Assembly (NCBI GenBank): GCA_017429205.1
Contig: JAFRPH010000029.1
Span: 1 to 64,000 of the forward strand
DNA length: 64,000 nt
DNA from: Bacteroidales bacterium
Lineage (GTDB): Bacteria > Bacteroidota > Bacteroidia > Bacteroidales > UBA932
Direction: 5' to 3'
The notes under the pieces are model-generated. The model saw only the letters and a list, made by a program, of their open reading frames with translations, made no database searches and was not told the origin of the DNA. Positions within the stretch are counted from its first letter, which is position 1; each line of letters begins with the position of its first letter. The position numbers were made by a program, and so were the translations under genes. This document shows positions 53,097 through 60,633 of the stretch, one piece after another.

Positions 53097-54305
53097 ATGC
53101 GAAGACTCCTTCTTTCGCTCGCCGCTCTCCTCCTCGTCGCGTCGGCCTGCCAGCGTGTCCATTACACGGTGATCGTCTCGCTGGACGGCGACCGCTGGGA
53201 CTACCCGGAGCTGTATGAGATGCCGTTCTTCGACAGCCTCGCCACCGTCGGCGTGTCGGCGGCGATGGAGCCGTCCTTCCCCGCCTCCACCTTCCCGAAC
53301 CATTACACGATGGCGACGGGCTGCGTCCCGGACCACAACGGCATCGTGCACAACAGCTTCCGGGACCCGGACGACGGCTCACACTATGCGATGAACGACT
53401 CTTCCAAGCGGTTCAACCCCAAGTACTACCTGAAGGAGCCCATCTGGATCACGGCGCAGAAGCAGGGCCTGGTCACCGGCAACATCTACTGGCTGGGCGG
53501 CGACGTCGCCATCCAGGGCCAGTTCCCGACCTACTGGCGCAACTGGAACGAGCAGCCTCACTGGACGTTCGAGGATCGCGTGGACGAGGCCGTGCGGCTG
53601 ATGAGCCTCCCGAAAAAGGAGCGTCCGCGCCTGCTGATGGTCTATTTCGACGAGCCGGACCACACCGGCCACGTCAACGGTCCCGTTTCCGCCGAAACGG
53701 CGGAGATGACCCACCGGATGGACAGCCTGATGCACGCTTTCTACCTCCGGCTGCAAAAGCTTCCCTATGCGAAGAAGATCAACTTCATCCTCGCCGGGGA
53801 CCACGGGATGACGGAAATCAGCCCGGACCGCTTCGTCTCCTGGGCGGAAGCCCTGGACGACAGCTGGGTCGAGGACATCGCCGGAGCCATCCCCACCAAC
53901 ATCCACTGCAAGGAAGGCTGCATCGACACGGTGTACAAGGCCCTTTCGCAGATTCCGCACCTGAACGTGTACCGCCACGGCGAGCTGCCGGACTCCCTGA
54001 ACTACGGGACGTCCGACCGCACCGGCGACATCATCGTCAGCCCGGACCTGGGCTGGCAGTTCAACTTCGCCCCGTCCCGCAACCGGGGCACGCACGGCTT
54101 CGCGCCGCAGGAGACCGACATGCTCGTGGCCTTCCGCGCCGTCGGGCCGGATTTCAAGAAGGGCTATGCGGCCGTTCCTTACGAGGAAGGACGGATCGCA
54201 GCCTTCAAGAACATCGACCTGTACCCGATGCTCTGCAAGCTGCTGGGCATCGAACCCGCTCCGGTGGACGGGGAACTCGGACGCATCGAACAAATCTTAA
54301 AATAA
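53097..54305 (+). CDS. Nucleotide pyrophosphatase/phosphodiesterase lipoprotein (NPP type)
   Basis: A 402-residue lipoprotein (LLLVASACQR) of the alkaline phosphatase superfamily. Metal and nucleophile residues of NPP enzymes are all visible: Asp30 (VSLDGDRWDY), nucleophile Thr65 (FPASTFPNHYTMATG), Asp188 and His192 (DEPDHTGH), Asp235-His236 (GDHGM) and a last His in GTHGF. It would hydrolyse phosphodiester bonds of nucleotides or phospholipid head groups in the periplasm or outside. It follows the lipoprotein gene by 15 bases. Confidence 0.93.
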   Translation: MRRLLLSLAALLLVASACQRVHYTVIVSLDGDRWDYPELYEMPFFDSLATVGVSAAMEPSFPASTFPNHYTMATGCVPDHNGIVHNSFRDPDDGSHYAMNDSSKRFNPKYYLKEPIWITAQKQGLVTGNIYWLGGDVAIQGQFPTYWRNWNEQPHWTFEDRVDEAVRLMSLPKKERPRLLMVYFDEPDHTGHVNGPVSAETAEMTHRMDSLMHAFYLRLQKLPYAKKINFILAGDHGMTEISPDRFVSWAEALDDSWVEDIAGAIPTNIHCKEGCIDTVYKALSQIPHLNVYRHGELPDSLNYGTSDRTGDIIVSPDLGWQFNFAPSRNRGTHGFAPQETDMLVAFRAVGPDFKKGYAAVPYEEGRIAAFKNIDLYPMLCKLLGIEPAPVDGELGRIEQILK

Positions 54306-54312
54306 TCATCCT

Positions 54313-55182
54313 ATGAGACTTGATGGAAGACGGGAAAGTTCCAATGTGGAAGACCGCAGAGGAATGAGCGGCGGCACCGCCGCGGGACTGGGCCTGGGCG
54401 GCGTCGCCCTGATCGCCCTGATCGTGCTCCTGCAGGGCGGATCCCTCGGTGACGTGGTCAAGAGCGTCATCAACTCCGGCGGGATCCAGCAGACCACCCA
54501 GCAGACCAACTATGAACCCACGCCCGAGAACGAGGCCCTCGCCAAGTTCTCCCGCCAGATCCTCGCCTCCACCGAGGACGTCTGGAGCGCCTATTTCCGG
54601 GAGGCCGGCATCGGCACCTACCGCGCGCCGACCCTGGTCCTCTATTCCGGCGCCACCGCCACCGCCTGCGGCACGGGACAGGCCGCCATGGGCCCGTTCT
54701 ACTGCTCCGGCGACGAGAAGCTGTACATCGACCTGAGTTTCTTCTCCACCATGCGGCAGCAGCTCGGCGCCGACGGTGACTTCGCCTATGCCTATGTCAT
54801 CGCCCACGAGGTGGGCCACCACGTGCAGAACCTGCTCGGCACCCTGGGCCAGGCCCATCAGCAGATGGCGCGGATGAACAAGGCCGACGCGAACCGCGTG
54901 AGCGTGCGCATCGAACTCCAGGCGGACTTCTACGCCGGCGTCTGGGGCCATTACGAGAGCCAGATGTTCGGCTCGCTGGAGGACGGCGACCTGATGGAAG
55001 CCGTCAACTGCGCCTCCAAGATCGGCGACGACTACCTCCAGAAGAAAGCCCAGGGCTACGCCGTCGAGGAATCCTTCACCCACGGCACCGCCGCCCAGCG
55101 CATGAAATGGCTCAAGAAGGGCCTGCAAACGGGCGACATCCGCCAGGGCAACACCTTTGAACTCAGTGACAGCCAATTATGA
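54313..55182 (+). CDS. Neutral zinc metallopeptidase, YpfJ/KPN_02809 family
   Basis: A 289-residue membrane-anchored protein. The start MRLDGRRESSNVEDRRG, then a membrane segment (about 21-41), is typical of the family. The zinc motif is HEVGHH (His165, Glu166, His169), with a downstream ELQADFYAG segment as third-ligand region. Its substrate is unknown in any organism. It lies 7 bases after the NPP gene and overlaps the NagB-LmbE gene as ATGA (55179-55182). Confidence 0.93.
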   Translation: MRLDGRRESSNVEDRRGMSGGTAAGLGLGGVALIALIVLLQGGSLGDVVKSVINSGGIQQTTQQTNYEPTPENEALAKFSRQILASTEDVWSAYFREAGIGTYRAPTLVLYSGATATACGTGQAAMGPFYCSGDEKLYIDLSFFSTMRQQLGADGDFAYAYVIAHEVGHHVQNLLGTLGQAHQQMARMNKADANRVSVRIELQADFYAGVWGHYESQMFGSLEDGDLMEAVNCASKIGDDYLQKKAQGYAVEESFTHGTAAQRMKWLKKGLQTGDIRQGNTFELSDSQL

Positions 55183-57113
55183 GCAAACACTTCACCTTAC
55201 CTTATGAGGGCGGCCTGATCGAGAAGAACCTTCCGAAGGGCATCCTGCACAACTATGAAAAAATATGGACCGAGATCTATGCGGAATCCCGGCCCGCTTC
55301 CTACGCGGTGGCCGACCTCGTGGTCGACGCCATCAAGGCCACCCCGGAAGGGCGGCTGTTCCGCCTCGGCCTCACGACCGGGACCACCCCGACCTCCCTG
55401 TACAACGAACTCGCCCGCCGCTACCAGGCCGGGCTCGTCTCGTTCCGGAACGTGGAGGTCGTCTCCATCGACGAGTACTATCCGTCCTCCAAGGACGCGA
55501 TCCAGAGCCGCAACCACCGCCTCCACGAGATGCTGCTGGACAAGGTGGACATCCGCAAGGAGAACATCCACATCCCCGACGGCACGGTCCCCCAGGAGTT
55601 CGTCTCCCAGTACTGCGCCGAGTTCGACAAGAAGGCCCGGAACCTGGACCTGCTGGTGATCGGCATCGGCGAGGACGGCCAGGTGGGCTTCAACGAGGCC
55701 GGCAGCAACGAGAAGACGCGCACCCGCACCGTGCGCCTCTCCTACAAGTCCCGCAAGCGCCAGGCCAAGAACTTCAACCACGACATCGCGTCCACCCCGC
55801 AGAGCGCCATCACGATGGGCATCGGCACGATGCTCACCGCCGGACGCATCGTCCTGATGGCCTGGGGCGAGGACAAGGCCCGGGCGGTCAAGGCCGTCGC
55901 CGAAGGCGAGATGACCTCCGCCTGCCCGGCTTCCCTGCTGCAGCGCCACGACCACATCCACTTCTTCGTGGACGAGACCGCCGCGAGCCTGCTGACCCGC
56001 GTGGTCGCCCCCTGGCTCGTGGGTCCCTGCGACTGGACGCCCAAGTTCGTCCGCAAGGCGGTCGTGTGGCTGTGCCAGACCGTCGGCAAGCCCATTCTCA
56101 AGCTCACGGAAAAGGACTACCTGGAGAACAACCTCGGCGAACTGCTCGAGAAGTTCGGTCCCTATGACAAGATCAACATCGACGTCTTCAACGACCTCCA
56201 GCACACCATCACGGGCTGGCCGGGCGGCAAGCCGGGCGCCGAGGCCGAGGACGCCACGCGTCCCGTGTCGGCCAAGCCGTTCCCGAAGACCGTCCTGATC
56301 TTCTCCCCGCACCCGGACGACGACGTGATCTCGATGGGCGGCACGTTCATCCGCCTGGCCTCCCAGGGCCACGACGTGCACGTCGCCTACGAGACCTCCG
56401 GCAACGTGGCTGTCCACGACGACGTCGTGCTCCAGCACATGGACGCCGCCTTCCAGCTGGGTTTCGCCGACAAGTTCGACGAGGCCAAGGCCCTCGTGGA
56501 GAGCAAGCGCCCCGGCGAGCCCGAACCCCGGGCCCTGCTGGAGATGAAGGGCGCCATCCGCCGCAGCGAAGCGCGCGGCGCGGTCCGCTCCTTCGGCCTG
56601 AACGACAACACCAACGCGCACTTCCTGAACCTCCCGTTCTACGAGTCCGGCGGCATCAAGAAGAACCCGCGCACACAGGCCGATGTGGACATCATCAAGG
56701 AACTCATCGCCCGGCTGAAGCCCCACATGATCTTCATGGCGGGCGACCTGGCGGACCCGCACGGCACGCACCGCGTGTGCACCGAGGCCGCCCTCGACGC
56801 CGTGGACCAGCTCAAGGCCGAAGGCAATGACTGGCTCAACGACACCCACATCTGGCTCTATCGCGGCGCCTGGATGGAGTGGGAGCTCGGCCGCGTGGAC
56901 ATGGCCGTCCCGCTGAGCCCGGACGAGGTCGTCAAGAAGCGCCACGCCATCTTCCGCCACCTCTCGCAGAAGGACATCGTCCCGTTCCCGGGCGAGGACC
57001 CGCGCGAGTTCTGGCAGCGGGCGGAGGAGCGGACCCAGAACACCGCCAAGCTCTACGACCAGCTGGGCATGGCGGAGTACCAGGCCATCGAAGTCTTCCT
57101 GAAACTCTGTTAG
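55179..57113 (+). CDS. nagB: NagB-like - LmbE (PIG-L deacetylase-like) fusion
   Basis: A 644-residue cytoplasmic fusion. Residues about 20-290 form a glucosamine-6-phosphate deaminase-like domain (LGLTTGTTPTSLYNEL, VVSIDEYYPSS, IGEDGQVGFNEAG). Residues about 368-640 form an LmbE/PIG-L domain with the zinc motif SPHPDDD (His378, Asp380, Asp381) and DPHGTHR. It could deacetylate GlcNAc-6-phosphate and deaminate the product in one chain; this coupling is inferred. The same fusion occurs in gut Bacteroides. It is translationally coupled to the upstream peptidase and followed by a second, ordinary NagB. Confidence 0.92.
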   Translation: MSKHFTLPYEGGLIEKNLPKGILHNYEKIWTEIYAESRPASYAVADLVVDAIKATPEGRLFRLGLTTGTTPTSLYNELARRYQAGLVSFRNVEVVSIDEYYPSSKDAIQSRNHRLHEMLLDKVDIRKENIHIPDGTVPQEFVSQYCAEFDKKARNLDLLVIGIGEDGQVGFNEAGSNEKTRTRTVRLSYKSRKRQAKNFNHDIASTPQSAITMGIGTMLTAGRIVLMAWGEDKARAVKAVAEGEMTSACPASLLQRHDHIHFFVDETAASLLTRVVAPWLVGPCDWTPKFVRKAVVWLCQTVGKPILKLTEKDYLENNLGELLEKFGPYDKINIDVFNDLQHTITGWPGGKPGAEAEDATRPVSAKPFPKTVLIFSPHPDDDVISMGGTFIRLASQGHDVHVAYETSGNVAVHDDVVLQHMDAAFQLGFADKFDEAKALVESKRPGEPEPRALLEMKGAIRRSEARGAVRSFGLNDNTNAHFLNLPFYESGGIKKNPRTQADVDIIKELIARLKPHMIFMAGDLADPHGTHRVCTEAALDAVDQLKAEGNDWLNDTHIWLYRGAWMEWELGRVDMAVPLSPDEVVKKRHAIFRHLSQKDIVPFPGEDPREFWQRAEERTQNTAKLYDQLGMAEYQAIEVFLKLC

Positions 57114-57144
57114 TTTTTAGTGTATATTTATCTTACTTGACATC

Positions 57145-57939
57145 ATGAAAGTCATCATCCGTGAAAACGCTAAGCAGGGCTCCCTCTGGGCGGCGCACTA
57201 CATCGCCGCCAAGATCAACGAGAAGGCCAAAGTCTCCGACAAGCCTTTCGTCCTGGGCCTCTGCACCGGATCCACCCCGATCGACACCTACGCCGAACTC
57301 ATCCGTATGGTCAAGGCCGGCGAGGTCTCCTTCAAGAACGTGATTTCCTTCAACATGGACGAGTACGTGGGCCTTCCCGTGGAGCATCCCGAGAGCTACC
57401 ACTCCTTCATGCACCGCTACCTGTTCGACCAGATCGACGAGCCCGCGGAGAACATCCACATCCTGGACGGCAACGCCCCCGACACGGAGGCCGAGTGCGC
57501 GGCCTATGAAGAGGCGATCGTCCAGGCCGGCGGTTTCGACCTGTTCCTCGGCGGCGTGGGCGAAGACGGCCACATCGCCTTCAACGAGCCCTTCTCCTCG
57601 CTGAGCTCCCGCACCCGCGTCGTGACGCTCACCCAGGACACCCGCGAGGTCAACGCCCGCTTCTTCGGCGGCGATCCCGAGGCCGTGCCCGCCCAGGCGC
57701 TCACCGTGGGCGTCGCCACCGTCCTGTCCTCCAAGGAGGTCGTCATCCTCGCCTTCGGCTCCAAGAAAGCCCGCGCCCTGAAGGACGCCATCGAAGGGCC
57801 GATGTCCCACTACTGCACCCTCAGCGGCCTGCAGAACCACCCCGCCGGCACCATCGTCTGCGACGAGGCGTCCATCGGCGAGGTGAAAGTGAACAGCTAC
57901 CGCTACTTCAAGGCCGTCGAGGCCGCGGAGAACCGGTAA
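57145..57939 (+). CDS. nagB: Glucosamine-6-phosphate deaminase
   Basis: A 264-residue enzyme converting glucosamine-6-phosphate to fructose-6-phosphate and ammonia. Full-length family match: MKVIIRENAKQGSLWAAHYI, LGLCTGSTPIDTYAEL, FNMDEYVGLP (catalytic Asp), GGVGEDGHIAFNEP and TVGVATVLSSKEVVILAFG. It lies 31 bases after the NagB-LmbE fusion, and the same pathway is served twice. Together with the GH20-like enzyme at 16294-17400 this points to use of amino-sugar glycans. Confidence 0.95.
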   Translation: MKVIIRENAKQGSLWAAHYIAAKINEKAKVSDKPFVLGLCTGSTPIDTYAELIRMVKAGEVSFKNVISFNMDEYVGLPVEHPESYHSFMHRYLFDQIDEPAENIHILDGNAPDTEAECAAYEEAIVQAGGFDLFLGGVGEDGHIAFNEPFSSLSSRTRVVTLTQDTREVNARFFGGDPEAVPAQALTVGVATVLSSKEVVILAFGSKKARALKDAIEGPMSHYCTLSGLQNHPAGTIVCDEASIGEVKVNSYRYFKAVEAAENR

Positions 57940-57966
57940 TTCACCCTTGACACCTGTTCGGAGATC

Positions 57967-59289
57967 ATGAAGAAGAAAACGATCCTGCGCATCGTCCTGG
58001 CGGTGCTCGCGGCCGCGATCCTCGGCGGCTGCCTCTACCTGAACTCCCTGCTGCCCATCATCACGGGCTATGCGGCCAAGAACCTTGCGTCGGACGTTTT
58101 CGTCTCCGGGCGGGAACCGGCGGAAGTGGAGGCCCTCGACCTCCACTTCTCCTTCATCAAGTTCACCCGCAACAAGGTGGACTTCGAGAACAAGACGGTG
58201 ACGAGCCGCTTCCTCTGGGGCAAGTCCGTCGCCGCTTACCGTGACGGATACGGCGTCACGCTGCTCCGCGGCAAGAAAGCTCCCGCATTCCAGGCGGAGA
58301 AGTATCCCCTCGCCCCCGAGGCCGGAGGCCCGGACTTCCTGGAGCCCGGCGACTCCGCCCTCACGGCGCGGCTCGCGCCCATCGCCAAGGCCCTGGTCGA
58401 CGACCACGCCTACAACGGGACGCCTTTCGCCTTCGTCGTCCTGCACGAGGGCAAGGTGGTGGCCGAGCGGTATCGCGAGGGCCTCAACGCCCATACGCGG
58501 CTCCTCAGCTGGAGCATGGCCAAGAGCTTCACGAACGCCCTCGTAGGCCTGATGACCAGCGACGGAATGGTGGACATCTACGCCCCGACGGGCATTCCCG
58601 AGTGGCAGGGCGACGAGCGCGCCACCATCACGCTCAACGACCTGATGCAGATGCAGAGCGGCCTCCAGTGGAACGAGGACTACGGCAACCGGTCCGACGT
58701 GAACCTGATGCTGCACCGGGAAAAGGACATGGGCCTGTACGCCATCGACAAACCCCTCGAGCACAAGCCCGGCACCTTCTGGTACTACTCCAGCGGCAGC
58801 ACGAACATCGTGATGCGCTACCTGCGCGGCAAGTTCGCCTCCGACACGGAGTTCCTGACCTATCTGCGCGAACGGCTTTTTGCTCCGCTGGGCATCCACA
58901 ACGCCATTTTCGAGCCGGATATGAGCGGCACCCCCGTAGGCTCGTCCTACCTGTACATCACCGCCCGGGAATTCGCCAGCTTAGGCCAGCTGTACCTCGG
59001 CGACGGCGTCTTCCAGGGCCGTCGGATCCTCCCCGAAGGCTGGGTGGACTACACCGTCACCCCCGCCTCCGACAGCAAGGACGGCTACGGCTCCTTCTTC
59101 TGGCTGAACAAGGACAAGTTCTGGCCGGACATTCCCGAGGACATGTTCAACTGCCAGGGCCACGACGGCCAGGAAATCTTCATCATCCCCTCCAAGGACC
59201 TCGTCGTGGTCGTCCTGGGCTATTCCCCGAAACCCGACCGGGTGGTCGACTGGAACGCTCTCGTCAAAGATATCATCGCCCAGCTATAA
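57967..59289 (+). CDS. Beta-lactamase-fold serine hydrolase (class C/esterase type)
   Basis: A 440-residue membrane-anchored or lipoprotein-like hydrolase (AILGGCLYLN). The SxxK motif is Ser183-x-x-Lys186 in SWSMAKS. The second motif is Tyr-Ser-Ser in WYYSSGST rather than YxN, and HDGQ stands in the place of the KTG/HxG box. The pattern fits esterases or D-amino-acid peptidases of the class C fold rather than a true beta-lactamase. An N-terminal 120-residue region is extra. It is the last gene of the rightward run, and its tail overlaps the convergent hydrolase gene by 6 bases. Confidence 0.9.
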   Translation: MKKKTILRIVLAVLAAAILGGCLYLNSLLPIITGYAAKNLASDVFVSGREPAEVEALDLHFSFIKFTRNKVDFENKTVTSRFLWGKSVAAYRDGYGVTLLRGKKAPAFQAEKYPLAPEAGGPDFLEPGDSALTARLAPIAKALVDDHAYNGTPFAFVVLHEGKVVAERYREGLNAHTRLLSWSMAKSFTNALVGLMTSDGMVDIYAPTGIPEWQGDERATITLNDLMQMQSGLQWNEDYGNRSDVNLMLHREKDMGLYAIDKPLEHKPGTFWYYSSGSTNIVMRYLRGKFASDTEFLTYLRERLFAPLGIHNAIFEPDMSGTPVGSSYLYITAREFASLGQLYLGDGVFQGRRILPEGWVDYTVTPASDSKDGYGSFFWLNKDKFWPDIPEDMFNCQGHDGQEIFIIPSKDLVVVVLGYSPKPDRVVDWNALVKDIIAQL

Positions 59290-60033
59290 CCGCTCAGGCT
59301 TGGCCAGGAAGCGCACGATCGTGTCGCACGGGCTGAGCGAATGCGGATGATGGCCGACGCCGGTCTTTCCGATGAGGGAAAGGTCCCGGCAGCCGGACAA
59401 GTCGAACGTTCCGAACTGCTGCTCGAAAGGGACGGTCGGATCGGCCGCGCCGTATACGACGATGATGGGCATTCCCTTGACCCGGGCGAAATGGTCCTTG
59501 GCATAGGTCCGGAACTTCGCCTCCGGAATGCCGGCCGCCTCCCACTGCTCCGCGGCCTTCCGGATATGCTCATTGCGGAATTTCGTCAAATCGCACAGGG
59601 GCGCATCGAGATAGAGCTTGTCCACCTGATCCGGGTGATTCTCGGCATAGACGAGCGAGAACCAGCCTCCGCGGCTGAGCCCTTCCAGGACCACCTTCCG
59701 GGACAGCCCGTACCGCTTATGCCCATAGTCATAGAATGCCGTGAACGCTTCTTGCGCATCGGGCGTGGCATACTCGTCCATCAGGTCCAGCAGGCCGAAG
59801 GACCACCCCAGCTCCAGCAAGGCGTCGTCCACCTGCGCGAACGCGCCGATGAACGCGGGCCGGGCGATCCAGCGCCCGTTCGCCTGCGGCGGCACGACGA
59901 ACACGGCCCGACGGCCGCAAATCACGGTATCCTGGACGGTAAATCCCCGGTCGGCATACGGCTGCTCCCAGGACTGGGCGGAAACGGTGCCGCTGACCAG
60001 CAGCAACGCAAAAAGGAGGCGGAACGCTTTCAT
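59284..60033 (-). CDS. Secreted alpha/beta hydrolase
   Basis: A 249-residue exported hydrolase. I start it at ATG 60033 (MKAFRLLFALLLVSGTVSAQ); an ATG 6 codons upstream overlaps the -7 box. The nucleophile elbow is EGLSRGGW, with an acid in YGAADPTVPF and a base His in GVGHHPHS. It is a compact single-domain enzyme of unknown substrate. The promoter carries array D, which closely resembles the array in front of the GH2 operon, suggesting that this hydrolase is controlled with the glycan-use genes. Confidence 0.85.
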   Translation of the reverse strand: MKAFRLLFALLLVSGTVSAQSWEQPYADRGFTVQDTVICGRRAVFVVPPQANGRWIARPAFIGAFAQVDDALLELGWSFGLLDLMDEYATPDAQEAFTAFYDYGHKRYGLSRKVVLEGLSRGGWFSLVYAENHPDQVDKLYLDAPLCDLTKFRNEHIRKAAEQWEAAGIPEAKFRTYAKDHFARVKGMPIIVVYGAADPTVPFEQQFGTFDLSGCRDLSLIGKTGVGHHPHSLSPCDTIVRFLAKPERL

Positions 60034-60050
60034 GGTGAACTTGTTTCCCA

Positions 60051-60058
60051 CAAAGATA
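60051..60058 (-). promoter_or_regulatory. -7 box of the secreted hydrolase gene
   Basis: TATCTTTG on the minus strand, 18 bases before the ATG at 60033. Confidence 0.65.
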
Positions 60059-60081
60059 CGCCGCCTCCGTTTCCGGTGCGC

Positions 60082-60120
60082 TTAATTCCCGCTATCGCGG
60101 GATTAAAAAAGTCTTAAAAA
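60082..60120. promoter_or_regulatory. Phased TTAA array D upstream of the secreted hydrolase
   Basis: TTAA starts at 60082, 60103 and 60114 (steps 21, 11), that is 24, 45 and 56 bases from the -7 box, the same distances as three of the boxes in array C. TTAAAAAAGTCTTAAAAA (60103-60120) differs from array C by one base. A short hairpin (CCCGC TATC GCGGG, 60088-60101) fills the place of the absent box at 35. Confidence 0.6.
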
Positions 60121-60122
60121 GC

Positions 60123-60380
60123 CTACTTGAGCAGTTTCTTGATCAGGCGCCAGACCAGGATCAGGACCACGGCGCCGATGACGGCGCTGGCGATCTGGCC
60201 ATACCACTCGGCCCAGAAGGAACCGGTCGCGCCGAGCTTGCCCAGCAGCCACCCGCCGACGACGCCGCCGAGCAGGCCGATGATGATGTTCCAGATGAGT
60301 CCGCCTTTCTCCTTGATGACGAAGAACCCGGCCAGCCAGCCGGCGATGGCTCCAAAGAGCAGGGTGATGAGAATGTTCAT
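60123..60380 (-). CDS. GlsB/YeaQ/YmgE-family small membrane protein
   Basis: An 85-residue protein with three membrane segments. The start at ATG 60380 gives MNILITLLFGAIAGWLAGFF, followed by WNIIIGLLGGVVGGWLLGKL, the glycine-rich pattern of this family, then a basic end. Members are called stress-response or transglycosylase-associated proteins, but their biochemical role is not known. It stands alone. An open frame extends 18 codons further upstream but is not needed. Confidence 0.9.
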   Translation of the reverse strand: MNILITLLFGAIAGWLAGFFVIKEKGGLIWNIIIGLLGGVVGGWLLGKLGATGSFWAEWYGQIASAVIGAVVLILVWRLIKKLLK

Positions 60381-60536
60381 GGTATTGGTTATTAGTTCGT
60401 TCCGCAAGATAAGAAACTTTTCTTCAAAAATCAAACGGTCACCTTAGACTCTTTACTTGTTCTCCCTGACTATCCACTCACGGAAGAATGGATTCTCCCC
60501 GAATATAGATGTTCGGGTCCGGCCTCTGCTACTACA

Positions 60537-60567
60537 GAGGATAAATCGAAAGATTTGTCCTCTTTTT
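60537..60567 (+). terminator. Terminator-like hairpin upstream of the Fic gene
   Basis: GAGGATAAATC (60537-60547) pairs with GATTTGTCCTC (60552-60562) with one G-T, a GAAA loop, then TTTTT. No plus-strand gene ends before it; it may insulate the Fic promoter, whose -33 TTTG overlaps the T-run. Bases 60440-60536 show only a short CCCGAA/TTCGGG hairpin (60498-60517). Confidence 0.6.
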
Positions 60568-60595
60568 GATTATGTCGGAATAAACGCTATCTTTG
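60565..60595 (+). promoter_or_regulatory. Consensus promoter of the Fic gene
   Basis: TTTG (60565-60568), exactly 19 bases, TATCTTTG (60588-60595). Confidence 0.8.
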
Positions 60596-60633
60596 CGTCG
60601 GAATAAACGACGGGATAACTGACGGAATAAACC
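60574..60633 (+). promoter_or_regulatory. Four iterated 12-base operator repeats in the Fic promoter and leader
   Basis: GTCGGAATAAAC occurs at 60574 and 60597. Related units follow at 60609 (GACGGGATAACT) and 60621 (GACGGAATAAAC). The last three are tandem at 12-base steps and end at the ATG (60634); the first lies 23 bases before them, between the -33 and -7 boxes. This is a typical layout for autoregulation, possibly by the Fic protein's own C-terminal winged helix. Confidence 0.7.

Noticed and set aside
55197..58899. Long minus-strand open frames opposite the NagB genes
   Set aside because: Mirror images of the well-recognised nagB genes, with no motif and no promoter.
57967..59289. A true beta-lactamase resistance gene
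   Set aside because: SxxK is present, but the YxN motif is YSS and the KTG box is HDGQ, a pattern of esterase or peptidase relatives.
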